Source of the DNA: CALSMU01 sp965230225
Lineage (GTDB): Bacteria; Bacteroidota; Bacteroidia; Flavobacteriales_D; Parvicellaceae
NCBI GenBank assembly: GCA_965230225.1
Contig: CBDDKM010000003.1
Coordinates: 624,528-688,527, forward strand
Direction of reading: 5' to 3'
Length of the DNA stretch: 64,000 bases
A program made the position numbers and the translations under genes. The notes under the pieces are model-generated. The model did no database searches, had not been told where the DNA came from, and worked only from the letters and a program-made list of their open reading frames with translations. Below, one piece after another: positions 35,196 through 44,007 of the stretch; position 1 is the first letter of the stretch; every line of letters starts with the position of its first letter.

Positions 35196-36431
35196 CTAAT
35201 CTTTAGGTGTTTCAAACTTTTTGGAAGAACCTAGTCCTAAAGCGAGGTTTAAAGCTGCAATTAGGTTGTTGTCTTTGGAAATGGTTCCGTCAAAGTCTCT
35301 ACCAAATGCAAAAGTTAATTTGGTGTTCTTTTTTATCTCATATCCCAAATTAAAAGTAGTTCTGTAGGCAGGTTCAATGGTTGAGTTAGGAACACTTCTA
35401 AGTAAGAACTCTGCACTAAGCGATAGCCCTTTTCCTTTAGATTCGTACAATAGCCTTCCTCCTATGTCAATGCTAAACACATCTGCAGTATCAATTTGCT
35501 CTTGTTCATTGTTGTAAATGGTTCCAGGGTTGTATAATCCTCTTCCCATACCTAAAAGGCTAAGTCCTTTTTTACCTTCGTACCCAAAGGTGGTCCAAAG
35601 TCCTCCCTTGTAAATTGTACTGTAGTTAAATCGATTATCTGGAAAATCGATCACTAATCCTCCTGCTATGTCCCATACTTTTCCGTAAGTGTTAAACTCC
35701 ATATCTTCTACTATTTTATGCATGGCATCATATTCTGATTTAATGGATTCTTTAGCATTTAAATTCTCTTGCCAAACTGATTGCCAGGTTCTCAGAATAT
35801 CATGTATCTGATCAATCATATTATCTTTTAGTTCCTGAGATAATGATGATGCCCTAATGTCTCTGATTTGCTGTCTTAAGTTAAGGTAGATAGAGTCTTT
35901 TTTAAACTCTTGTAATTCTGCCATTCCTTCATCCGTTACCAATTTTTGGATAGAATCTAATGTTTCCAGTTTGGTGTCAAATTTTGAATCAACTTCATCC
36001 CCACGCCAGATGGAAAACTTAAATCCAACGGACATTCCCTGACCAGAAAATGTTGTATCTCCAAGGGCGTCGTAATTTTTATAACCGGTAGATAAAATAA
36101 AAGTCTGCTTAATGTTATTGCTGATATCGTCTAGTTTTAAGAAATTTTCCAACGTTTGATTTTCTTCGTTGAAAAATTGACCTAATCTAAAATCTGCCGC
36201 AAAGCTGGAAGGAATCTTGGTAAAATTGTTTGATTCATTTTGAAACGACAACATAAAATCAGTTGGGGTTTCCGGTTTGATGATCTCACTATCAGTGAAT
36301 CCCATTAAGCTGGCCGCGGGAGATTGAGGAGCGGATAACATGTCGATACTAACATCTTCTGTGCTTTCTTCCTGCGCTATTGCAATTAAATTGACCGCAG
36401 CTAGCAGTATTAAGGTTATTGTTTTTTTCAT
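35196..36431 (-). CDS. Exported protein with coiled-coil middle and barrel-like ends, unknown function
   Basis: A 411-residue protein with signal peptide MKKTITLILLAAVNLIAIAQ. Beta strands near the start (ADFRLGQFF...TFILSTGYKNY...GMSVGFKFSIW) and a C-terminal series (GGLVIDFPDNRFNYSTIYKGGLWTTFGYEGKKGLSLLGMG ... TFNLGYEIKKNTKLTFAFGRDF) look like an outer-membrane barrel. Between them (about 145-250) is a long charged helical insertion. I know no named family. Its operon partners are the small protein 12 bp upstream and the SLATT-like protein 3 bp downstream. Confidence 0.65.
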   Translation of the reverse strand: MKKTITLILLAAVNLIAIAQEESTEDVSIDMLSAPQSPAASLMGFTDSEIIKPETPTDFMLSFQNESNNFTKIPSSFAADFRLGQFFNEENQTLENFLKLDDISNNIKQTFILSTGYKNYDALGDTTFSGQGMSVGFKFSIWRGDEVDSKFDTKLETLDSIQKLVTDEGMAELQEFKKDSIYLNLRQQIRDIRASSLSQELKDNMIDQIHDILRTWQSVWQENLNAKESIKSEYDAMHKIVEDMEFNTYGKVWDIAGGLVIDFPDNRFNYSTIYKGGLWTTFGYEGKKGLSLLGMGRGLYNPGTIYNNEQEQIDTADVFSIDIGGRLLYESKGKGLSLSAEFLLRSVPNSTIEPAYRTTFNLGYEIKKNTKLTFAFGRDFDGTISKDNNLIAALNLALGLGSSKKFETPKD

Positions 36432-36443
36432 GGTTGTAATTGA

Positions 36444-36794
36444 TTATTGGTAAAACTCGATGGTTCCCGTAAACATGTAGCTCTCTTTATCTTTTACAGT
36501 TTTGTTTAAGGTCCATGATTTATTGGTTACTCCTCCGGATAATTCGACAGTTACGATAAGGTTGTTCGAGTCAGGATTGATGTCCGTGCAGGTAATTACA
36601 AGATCGAGGTCTTTACCGTCCAGATCGCTACTTTTTCCAAGGTTTTTTTCGAAAGTACCATTGGTGTTTCCCAGATTGGTCCCTCCAATATTAATCTTAG
36701 TGTTTCCTTTTTGTTTTGCTCCGATGGTTACGTTTAGAGTAACTTCACTTTCTCCTTCTTTTAAGTGATAAGCATCCATAATTGAAATAGCCAT
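36444..36794 (-). CDS. Small beta-rich protein, first gene of the SLATT-like operon
   Basis: A 116-residue protein with no signal peptide, so it is likely cytoplasmic. It is a single beta-sandwich-like domain (EVTLNVTIGAKQKGNTKINIGGTNLGN...DLVITCTDINPDSNNLIVTVELSGGVTNKSW). I recognise no family and would not assign a function. The tail of the SLATT-like protein has a similar SGGV-N pattern, so the two may share a fold. It begins the operon about 50 bp downstream of a tandem-palindrome site. Confidence 0.6.
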   Translation of the reverse strand: MAISIMDAYHLKEGESEVTLNVTIGAKQKGNTKINIGGTNLGNTNGTFEKNLGKSSDLDGKDLDLVITCTDINPDSNNLIVTVELSGGVTNKSWTLNKTVKDKESYMFTGTIEFYQ

Positions 36795-36847
36795 AATTGT
36801 GTTTTTAATTTGTTGTCACAAAGTAAGTGGGTTAACTCCGTAAGTTT

Positions 36848-36880
36848 CTACCTGAATTCAGGGATATTAAAATCCTGATT
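36848..36880 (-). promoter_or_regulatory. Paired palindromes upstream of the SLATT-like operon
   Basis: CCTGAATTCAGG (36848-36859) is a perfect 12-bp palindrome. CTGATTCAG (36872-36880) is a related one with its centre about 22 bp away. They lie 54 bp upstream of the operon's start codon. The layout (two dyads about two helical turns apart) suggests a dimeric regulator's operator. Confidence 0.5.
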
Positions 36881-37014
36881 CAGTTATATTGATGGTTAAC
36901 TATTTGGAAAACAAAAGTTTGTGGTTGGGTGGTTTGCCCTTGTTTAAAGGTGTTTAAGGGAACTTAAATGCAGTGAACTCACAATAATTTGTGTAAAGTT
37001 GAAAGCTTTTAATG

Positions 37015-37049
37015 GGGGAATTCTACCTTAAAAAAGGGTAATTTTACTC
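37015..37049 (-). promoter_or_regulatory. Second copy of the tandem-dyad element
   Basis: On the plus strand GGGGA-attc-TACCT (37015-37028) and GGGTA-attt-TACTC (37036-37049) have centres 21 bp apart with an A tract between. The reverse complement aligns closely with the element at 16833-16867 (shared AATTACCCTTTTTTA core). It lies 20 bp before the DUF2293 gene (plus) and ~220 bp before the SLATT-like operon (minus). Its orientation relative to the NACHT copy points to the minus-strand operon. Confidence 0.5.
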
Positions 37050-37068
37050 GTAGCAGAATTTACCTACA

Positions 37069-37737
37069 ATGGCAACAGAATCCATCAACATATTCAAAAC
37101 CAAAAAGGAAAAACTGGTTTGCAACACCTGTGGCGATCCGGTGCCTAAGGGAGAATTGTTTGTGGCGGAGTCCGAAACCAAGAAGGGAACTTGCTTTAAT
37201 TGTTCTCCATTTAGGGGGTATTCGTTTCTTAAGCCTGGCGATGCTGCCATGACTCGCAGGTCTAAAAAGTATTCGGATAAATGTGGGGTAGTATGGGAAT
37301 ACCATCAACGAAACAAACGCTACCAACGAATCGGGCAATATGTTCAACTGAGAGCCATTGCCCTGGCTCGAAAAGAATGTGACGAGGACGCTCACATCAG
37401 GGCAGAAAAAAACAAGAAAGCTGCAGTGGTAAGAGCCGAACAGGATAAAGAGTATATCTTACGGTTTGCTTACGCCATCAGGAAAAGGTATCCCAATTGT
37501 CCTCCTAAAAGGGAAGTGGCCATTGCTATACACGCATGCGAAAAGCACAGTGGTAGGGTAGGTAGAACAGCACAGGCTAAAGAGTTTGATCCAAAAATGA
37601 TTGATTTAGCGGTTGAGGCTCACATCAGGCATCAGGAAACCAATTACGATGATCGTTTTGGGAAAGGGCAAAAAAAGAGAGAAATCCGTGCGGATATTAA
37701 GCAGGATATTGACCGAATACTAGCTTCCTGGCGTTAG
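37069..37737 (+). CDS. DUF2293 domain protein with N-terminal zinc-binding motif
   Basis: A 222-residue cytoplasmic protein. The N-terminus has two CxxC pairs (CNTCGDPVPKGE...CFNCSPF), probably zinc-binding. The C-terminal half (about 120-222) has the DUF2293 features AVEAHIRHQETNYDDRFGKGQKKREIRADIKQDIDRIL. The family's function is unknown; basic residues and the zinc motif suggest nucleic-acid binding. Its stop overlaps the convergent PhnA-like gene by 4 bases. Confidence 0.75.
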   Translation: MATESINIFKTKKEKLVCNTCGDPVPKGELFVAESETKKGTCFNCSPFRGYSFLKPGDAAMTRRSKKYSDKCGVVWEYHQRNKRYQRIGQYVQLRAIALARKECDEDAHIRAEKNKKAAVVRAEQDKEYILRFAYAIRKRYPNCPPKREVAIAIHACEKHSGRVGRTAQAKEFDPKMIDLAVEAHIRHQETNYDDRFGKGQKKREIRADIKQDIDRILASWR

Positions 37738-38312
37738 CTGGATTTCTTTACAAATTTGGTTAGAATAACAATCTGCTGTCCATCTACTTTGCCTTCAATC
37801 TGTTCAGCATTATCATGAACCAAAGAAATTCTTCTTACCGCAGTTCCTCGTTTGGCTGTAAAGTTGGCTCCTTTTACGTTTAGGTCTTTTATCAGTACAA
37901 CAGAATCACCTGCCTCCAGCACAGCTCCGTTAGCGTCTTTGTGGATAATCTTTTCATCTTCATCTAAATCTTCTCCGGTAGCTTCAGCCCAGATGCGAGT
38001 TTCGTCTTCCATGTACATCATGTCCAATAAATCCTGTGGCCACCCTTCCGATTTTAATCGCTGCAACATTCTCCAGGCCATAACTTGTACGGCAGGATTT
38101 TCGTTCCACATGGAGTCGTTTAAACAACGCCAGTGGTTTGGATCCATGGCATCAGGGTTTTCGATTTGATGATTACAAGTAGAGCAAACTAAAATACTTT
38201 GAGAAGCAGTGCCATTAGATGGTTCAACCGCCATAACAGAAAGGCTGTGGTCGGCTCCACATAATTCGCATTTGGATTCGCTTCTGGCCTGTAATTCTTT
38301 TTCGATGCTCAT
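37734..38312 (-). CDS. phnA: PhnA-like protein
   Basis: About 192 residues from the ATG at 38312 (MSIEKELQARSESKCELCGA). The longer frame to 38393 adds residues without homology. The N-terminus is a zinc ribbon (CELCG ... CSTC) and the C-terminus is the KH-like PhnA domain (GDSVVLIKDLNVKGANFTAKRGTAVRRISL). PhnA proteins were named for a link to alkylphosphonate operons, but that role is not supported for most members. No phosphonate genes are nearby, so the symbol denotes the family only. It is cytoplasmic and divergent from hrpB. Confidence 0.8.
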   Translation of the reverse strand: MSIEKELQARSESKCELCGADHSLSVMAVEPSNGTASQSILVCSTCNHQIENPDAMDPNHWRCLNDSMWNENPAVQVMAWRMLQRLKSEGWPQDLLDMMYMEDETRIWAEATGEDLDEDEKIIHKDANGAVLEAGDSVVLIKDLNVKGANFTAKRGTAVRRISLVHDNAEQIEGKVDGQQIVILTKFVKKSS

Positions 38313-38410
38313 GTTACTTGTGTTTAATACCACAAACATAGTATTAATGGGCGATATATTTCTCAACGCCGATTTGGATATTTGTCGTTCCAAAGAATTA
38401 TTTTCGCGCT

Positions 38411-40892
38411 GTGTTCGATTATAGCCAAATAGATTTACCAGTTAAGGAGGTCATTCCGCAAATTCAGGAAAACCTTAATCAATCTTCTACCTTAATTGTA
38501 AAAGCCTCAACAGGAGCCGGAAAAAGTACTCTGGTACCAATTGCCCTGTTGCAGGAAGAGTGGATGAAGGGAAAGAAAATCTTGATGCTGGAACCAAGGC
38601 GTTTGGCTGCAAAAACCATTGCCACCAGAATGGCTGATCTATTAGGAGAACCAGTTGGTAAAACTGTGGGCTATAGAATACGATTTGAGAATAAAACCTC
38701 GGAGGAAACCAGGCTGGAAGTACTTACCGAGGGGATATTAACCAGAATGCTTCATCAGGATAATGAACTGGATGGAGTGGGAATGGTGATTTTTGATGAG
38801 TTTCATGAACGAAGCATCCATGCAGATGTAGCCATGGCTCTGTGTAGAGAAGCGCAACAAGTGTTGCGCCCCGACTTGAGAATTCTGATCATGTCGGCTA
38901 CTTTAGACATGCCAGGATTAGCCGAAAAGTTAGATGCTTCTGTGGTGGAAAGTAAGGGGAGAATGTTTCCGGTAGAGGTTCATTACACTAATGATAGTGA
39001 CTTAAGATTGTTGCCGGAACTAACCGCCAAAACTGTTAAGTCTGCCATTCAGAAACATGAAGGAGATGTATTGGTGTTCTTGCCTGGACAAGGGGAAATT
39101 AGAAGGACGGAAGAGATTTTGAGAGGATCGTTAAAAGGTGTGATGATACACCCTTTGTATGGTCAGTTGCCGGGTAATAAGCAAATGGCAGCCATCATGC
39201 CAAATCGGGATGGAAAAAGAAAAGTAGTCTTAGCTACTTCCATCGCCGAAACCAGTTTAACCATCGAAGGAATAAAAATCGTGGTGGATTGCGGGTTTTC
39301 CAGAATCTCCAAATTCGATCCTAATTCTGGTTTGTCCAAGCTGGAAACCGTAAAGATTTCGAAAGACTCTGCCGATCAAAGAAAAGGACGTGCTGGGCGT
39401 TTATCGGAAGGAGTGTGTTATAGGATGTGGACTAAAGCTACCCATGCTCGATTGAACGAACATGGTACACCGGAAATTGAACAGGCCGATCTTAGTGCAT
39501 TGGTGTTAGATATGGCACAATGGGGAATTGTAGACCCAAGTCAGTTGTTTTGGTTAACTCCACCGCCAAGAGGTCATGTGGCGCGAGCTTCTCAGTTGTT
39601 GCACGAACTGGAAGCACTGGAAGATCATAGAATTACCGAACATGGAAAAGAATTACATCAACTACCAACCCATCCTCGTATTGCTCACATGCTGGTAAAA
39701 GCGAGAGAAGAAGGGATGATGGAGTTGGCCACAGATATTGCTCCTCTATTGGAAGAAAGAGACCCTTTACCTCCCGAAACAGGTATTGACATCAATATTA
39801 GAATAGATGCTTTAAGAAGGTATAGAAGCGAAGGAGTAGGAGGAAAGCGATTGGCTCGTATTGAGAAAATAGCTGCTCAATACAGAAGAATGCTAAACAT
39901 TGAACCGGACAATGGCGATGTAGTGGATTATGATACCGGATTAATGTTGGCTTATGCCTATCCGGAAAGAATTGCTTGTGCCACACCAGGTAATAATGCA
40001 CAATTCCAGATGGCCAATGGAAGGTACGCAACTGCTGGGCATAGGGATGATTTGGCCCATGAACAGTGGTTGGCCATAGCCCATGTAAATGACAGAGAAG
40101 GAACAGGGAAGATCTTTATGGCTTCTCCACTTAATCCAAAGGACCTTGCATCTATGGTAAAAACCAAAGAGGTAATTACCTGGGATACTCGAATGGGAGG
40201 GTTAATAGCAAGTAAAAATGTAAGCATTGGAAGCATTATCTTACAAAGTACTCCATTACCGGAACCGGATGAAAGCATGCTTCAACAAGCCATCATTGAT
40301 GCTATAAAAAAAGAAGGTGAACACCTGTTGAATTGGGATAAAGATGTTACCCAATGGCAAAACAGAGTTATGTCTTTGAAGAAGTGGAACCCTCAGGAAC
40401 AATGGCCCGAAGTTAATACGGAAACATTGTTGCTAACCAATGGAGAGTGGCTAGCTCCTTATTTGCAAGATGTAAAGAAACCAAAGGATTTAGAGAAGAT
40501 CAATTTGAAGGAAATATTGCACTATAGCTTACCGGTAGAGCTACAACAAAAGTTGGATGAATTGGCACCGTTAAGAATAGAAGTACCTAGTGGTTCTAAC
40601 ATTAAATTGGAGTATCAATCTAATGGTTCGGCTCCGGTTTTAGCGGTGAGGTTACAGGAGTGTTTTGGACTGTTGGAAACACCCAGAATAAATAATGGGA
40701 AAAATCCGGTACTGATGCATTTATTATCCCCAGGGTTTTAAGCCGGTTCAAATTACATCGGATTTGAATAGTTTTTGGAAGAATGCTTATTTCGAAGTAA
40801 GAAAAGATTTACGTCAGCGATATGCGAAACATTCCTGGCCGGAAGACCCACTTACAGCAGAACCTTTAAGAGGGGTGAAAAGAAGAAAGTAA
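38411..40892 (+). CDS. hrpB: ATP-dependent helicase HrpB, frameshifted near the C-terminus
   Basis: A DEAH-type RNA helicase. It has Walker A KASTGAGKST (31-40), Walker B DEFH (129-132), a SAT-like MSATLD and a HRxGR-type KGRAGR motif, then the HA2 and HrpB-specific C-terminal parts. The start is GTG at 38411. The intact frame stops at 40741 after LLSPGF (776 residues). Skipping one T in the TTTT run at 40736-40739 continues KPVQITSDLNSFW...KHSWPEDPLTAEP...KRRK to a stop at 40892. This is the normal HrpB ending and the usual length of ~825. The true product is therefore either truncated by 50 residues, or the run carries a one-base error. HrpB's role in Bacteroidota is unknown; it acts on RNA in the cytoplasm. 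Confidence 0.9.
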
Positions 40893-40893
40893 A

Positions 40894-41805
40894 TTACCTG
40901 TATAAATCAAAAGCTCTTTCATTGGAAGAGTTGATTAATCTAAGTGGGAATAAAAATGCTATTTCATGAGCCCCACTGTTAAATAGGTTCATGGAAATTT
41001 CAGAATCGTAACCATACATAATAATGAATGATTTTTTCTGAATTCCGGTTCTGAGGTGCAACATAGGGCTATTTTGCTGTTTGTACCCAATTCCAATAAC
41101 AAAAGGAGAGATATAGTACTGTACTATTCCAGATATTTCAAGTACCTCTTTTTGAATGTTCGAGTTTAAGAATGCCTTAAAACTCCTTCGATCAGACTTT
41201 TCTTTGCAGAATCCAACCTGAATATTGTGCCTCATGGGTACATGATACACGTCGTTCATAACCATTGCTAATTCCGGTTGGGTTACATGTAGTGCGGAAT
41301 ATCCAACAAAGAAATTATGGTTATAGTACATGGCTCCAAGCGTGTAGTCAAAGGCTGTTTTCTTACCATAAAAATCCTGATCTGATGAATAGGTTTCTCC
41401 GGTGTAGGGATCATAAGCTTGTCCATTTCCAACATTGTCCCAATTCAAGTATTTGTTGATGAATCCGGCAGAAATACCGATTCTTAAAGCGCCGGAATCT
41501 CCTACATTAAAACCATAGGAGTATTGTAATTGGTAAGCGTTGTTATGGATTACCCTTCCTATTTCGGTGTTGTATGATATCCCTATTCCTCCTGTTTTAT
41601 TCAGGTTTTGATGAGCATACAGGTTATTACTGTAATAGCTGCTCCAATGTCTTCTAGTGGAATTTCCTAAAACTAAGTTGTTTCCACTTCCCACAAAAGC
41701 AGGGTTAGAAGTGGAGTAATTAATGTCGCTTAAAGCATAATCCAGGCCCTGGGCATGGTATAAAGTTGATATTAACAATAAAAGAATTACTATTATGAAT
41801 TTCAT
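40894..41805 (-). CDS. PorP/SprF family T9SS-associated outer-membrane protein
   Basis: About 303 residues from the ATG at 41805, which begins the signal peptide (MKFIIVILLLLISTLYHAQ). The longer frame runs back through a terminator hairpin and is rejected. The mature protein starts with the family hallmark (NPAFVGSGNNLVLGNSTRRHW) and continues as barrel strands (GGIGISYNTEIG; FFVGYSALHVTQPE). PorP/SprF proteins sit in the outer membrane and help secrete or anchor type B T9SS cargo such as the gliding-type protein at 29324-32602. Its stop lies directly behind the end of the HrpB tail. Confidence 0.88.
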   Translation of the reverse strand: MKFIIVILLLLISTLYHAQGLDYALSDINYSTSNPAFVGSGNNLVLGNSTRRHWSSYYSNNLYAHQNLNKTGGIGISYNTEIGRVIHNNAYQLQYSYGFNVGDSGALRIGISAGFINKYLNWDNVGNGQAYDPYTGETYSSDQDFYGKKTAFDYTLGAMYYNHNFFVGYSALHVTQPELAMVMNDVYHVPMRHNIQVGFCKEKSDRRSFKAFLNSNIQKEVLEISGIVQYYISPFVIGIGYKQQNSPMLHLRTGIQKKSFIIMYGYDSEISMNLFNSGAHEIAFLFPLRLINSSNERAFDLYR

Positions 41806-41870
41806 CAGGGTGTCTTTGGGTTTTGATGAATCAAAGATAGAATGGGAATTGATACCACAAAAAAAGAAAT

Positions 41871-41895
41871 AAAAAAAGCCGCGTTGTGCGGCTTT
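41871..41895 (-). terminator. Intrinsic terminator of the T9SS cargo gene
   Basis: AAAGCCGC / GCGGCTTT with a 5-base loop. On the minus strand it is followed by TTTT. It lies 12 bp after the stop of the gene ending at 41907 and inside the rejected long start of the PorP/SprF gene. Confidence 0.88.
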
Positions 41896-41906
41896 CATAT
41901 ATAGTG

Positions 41907-43553
41907 TTACTTTTTTAGTACTTTTCGAACAGCTTTTACTCCGTTTTTGTCAATTACCTTTATCAGGTAATAACCTGAAGGTCCTTCAATGTCAAAGCTA
42001 ATGAAGTCTTTACCCCTTGCATTGTGCGTTTCGATCAATTTACCAATTACATTGTATACCTTGATCTCAGAAGCAGAGGTAGAACTCAGTTGAATATTTA
42101 ATTCTCCATGGGTAGGGTTAGGGAATATTTCGATGCTTTCTTTTTTACTTTCAACAATAGAAACCGAGTTTACCGTGTAGCAATCAGAAGTATTGGTACA
42201 TCCATTCTCGGTTACTTCTACCGCGTAATCTCCATTGGTAGTAGCAGTGAAATTTTGAGAAGTTTCTCCTGAAATTGGTGTCATGGCAGGGCATTCTACC
42301 CACTGATATGTAGCTCCCGAAGCATTTGCGCTTAAATCCACACCCGATTGAGTAACTGTTGTATCTACAGTGGTAATAGTTAAATCAATAAACATTAAAC
42401 TATCACACCCAGTAGCATTAGGAATAGTATCTGGATATACACCAGATGTAGTCCAAACATTTCCACTTGGAGAGGTATAGCTAAAACAAGCAGTTTCTGT
42501 AATGTTAGAAGTAGAGTGTGTATTTATCGTTAGGTCTAAAGTTACGGTAGAATCACATCCGGACATGGTTACTAAATTAGCTACATAAGTTCCTCCTGTG
42601 GTATAGTTGGTTCCTGTAGCATCCCAGTAATAAGATTCACATCCGGAATCGGTAACGTTGATGTCGTAAGTTGGATCAACCTGTAGACTAACTGTATCAG
42701 TTACATCGCATCCTGTATTCCAGCCTGTTGGCACATGAGATACAATTTGATAATTACCTGCTACGCTATAAGTATGGCAAGTGTCGTTGTAAAGAGAGGT
42801 GTTTCCATCTCCCCAGTCAATCAAAAGGTTGTCGATGGCGGTATCTCCGTTAAATACATTTTCGTTGTACATTCTGTGGTTAAGAATCGGAGAAGGGGTG
42901 TAATGATAGCATACATTGGTTCCTTCGCAGATCATTTGAGGTCCAACAAAAGATTGAACTGGCAAGTACTCTACGATAGGCAGAATATAAAAATCAACAT
43001 CCCAGGCAAAAAACTCATTAGATGGGTACCAGGTCATATCGTTGTGCCAGCGCCAAAACCCAAGTTCTTCCATACCGCCATTACCAGCATTGTAGTCGTT
43101 ACCAACTATTCCCAGAGGTTGAGTTGTAGTGGTGCTTGATCCAACTAAAAAACCATTGGTCATGGTATCAGGTGTATCAAACATACAGTAATAAGCCATG
43201 GTTTCTAAATTGGCAATATCGTAAGTATTGTAAACTGTAAAATCCTTTTGTCTTGTTATCGTTCCAGGGGTAGAATCAGCTTGAGGTTCAAATAATAACC
43301 CGGTAACAATAGCGGTATCCAATGGATTAGAAGAACCTACTCCTAGATATATCTTAAATCCTTTTACAATAACAGGTTCCGGTGTGTCGTAATATTGTGC
43401 ATAACCCGAAAATTCGCTAGGTACGTTCATGGTAACTCCTAAGTCAGCTGTTGCTTTAGCTAGTGGGTAAGTTAATGTGTCTTCGCAACTGCTTTGTGCT
43501 TGCGAACTGATAAGGGCTGAAATAGCAAATAAAGAGAGTAAAAATTTTTTCAT
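41907..43553 (-). CDS. T9SS cargo protein with PKD and short beta repeats
   Basis: A 548-residue exported protein. A signal peptide (LLSLFAISALISSQAQ) is followed by an N-terminal region with YPLAKATADLGVTMNVP, a PKD-like segment (LLIDWGDGNTSLYNDTCHTYSVAGNY), and two repeats of the GC-SY-SPSGN-WTTSG-Y-DTIPNATGCDS kind. An Ig-like GATYQWVEC unit precedes a type A T9SS sorting domain (IEIFPNPTHGELNIQLSS...GYYLIKVIDKNG). The last ~250 residues closely match those of the protein at 5451-8225. Probable location: cell surface. No catalytic motif is seen. Confidence 0.82.
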   Translation of the reverse strand: MKKFLLSLFAISALISSQAQSSCEDTLTYPLAKATADLGVTMNVPSEFSGYAQYYDTPEPVIVKGFKIYLGVGSSNPLDTAIVTGLLFEPQADSTPGTITRQKDFTVYNTYDIANLETMAYYCMFDTPDTMTNGFLVGSSTTTTQPLGIVGNDYNAGNGGMEELGFWRWHNDMTWYPSNEFFAWDVDFYILPIVEYLPVQSFVGPQMICEGTNVCYHYTPSPILNHRMYNENVFNGDTAIDNLLIDWGDGNTSLYNDTCHTYSVAGNYQIVSHVPTGWNTGCDVTDTVSLQVDPTYDINVTDSGCESYYWDATGTNYTTGGTYVANLVTMSGCDSTVTLDLTINTHSTSNITETACFSYTSPSGNVWTTSGVYPDTIPNATGCDSLMFIDLTITTVDTTVTQSGVDLSANASGATYQWVECPAMTPISGETSQNFTATTNGDYAVEVTENGCTNTSDCYTVNSVSIVESKKESIEIFPNPTHGELNIQLSSTSASEIKVYNVIGKLIETHNARGKDFISFDIEGPSGYYLIKVIDKNGVKAVRKVLKK

Positions 43554-43668
43554 AATGTGTGTGGTAAGTGGGGCTAAGGTAAGTTGATTATGGAGGCTAT
43601 TAAACTATTTGTAAGTTAATTATTTGTAACGCTTGTTTTACTCCATGTAAAGCACTGATTAGGTGATG

Positions 43669-44004
43669 TTAGTTAATGGAAAATAAGAAAGCCATAAGTT
43701 TTATTAAGCCCATCGGGATAATCAAAAGTACACTCCAGAGGTAAGAATTTGTAAATACTTCTTTGAGGTAATTGGATCTTATAATTACCGATATCCAAAT
43801 GAGTAGGGTAGTGGTGGATAATATCAGGATGAAATACAACGGTATAAAAGCAAAGCTTTCTCCAAGCCCCAATATTATTCGAAATAGAAAGAAATCGTCT
43901 CCTTCAATCTTTTCCAGCATAAATCCTTCGTACCAGAAGAACATACCAAAAACCAGGGTAAGATAAATAAACGTACCCAGGTTCCTTTTTTGTAGGGATT
44001 CCAT
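43669..44004 (-). CDS. Small membrane protein
   Basis: A 111-residue protein with three predicted membrane helices (about 11-27, 50-75, 88-109) and few charged residues outside them. No family is recognised. It lies 3 bp after the second PorP/SprF gene, so it is co-transcribed and may be a helper of the same secretion pathway. This is a guess from position only. Confidence 0.6.
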   Translation of the reverse strand: MESLQKRNLGTFIYLTLVFGMFFWYEGFMLEKIEGDDFFLFRIILGLGESFAFIPLYFILILSTTTLLIWISVIIRSNYLKEVFTNSYLWSVLLIIPMGLIKLMAFLFSIN

Positions 44005-44007
44005 GAC

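Noticed and set aside
36444..36794. Hcp or phage-tail-tube-like protein
   Set aside because: Size and beta content fit loosely, but no tail, sheath or T6SS gene is nearby and no motif supports it.
40775..40969. Small plus-strand frame of 64 codons after hrpB
   Set aside because: It lies in a different frame from the conserved HrpB tail encoded by the same bases and has no homology; it is a shadow.
41806..41898. Longer start of the first PorP/SprF gene
   Set aside because: The extra residues run through a terminator hairpin, and a clear signal peptide starts at 41805.
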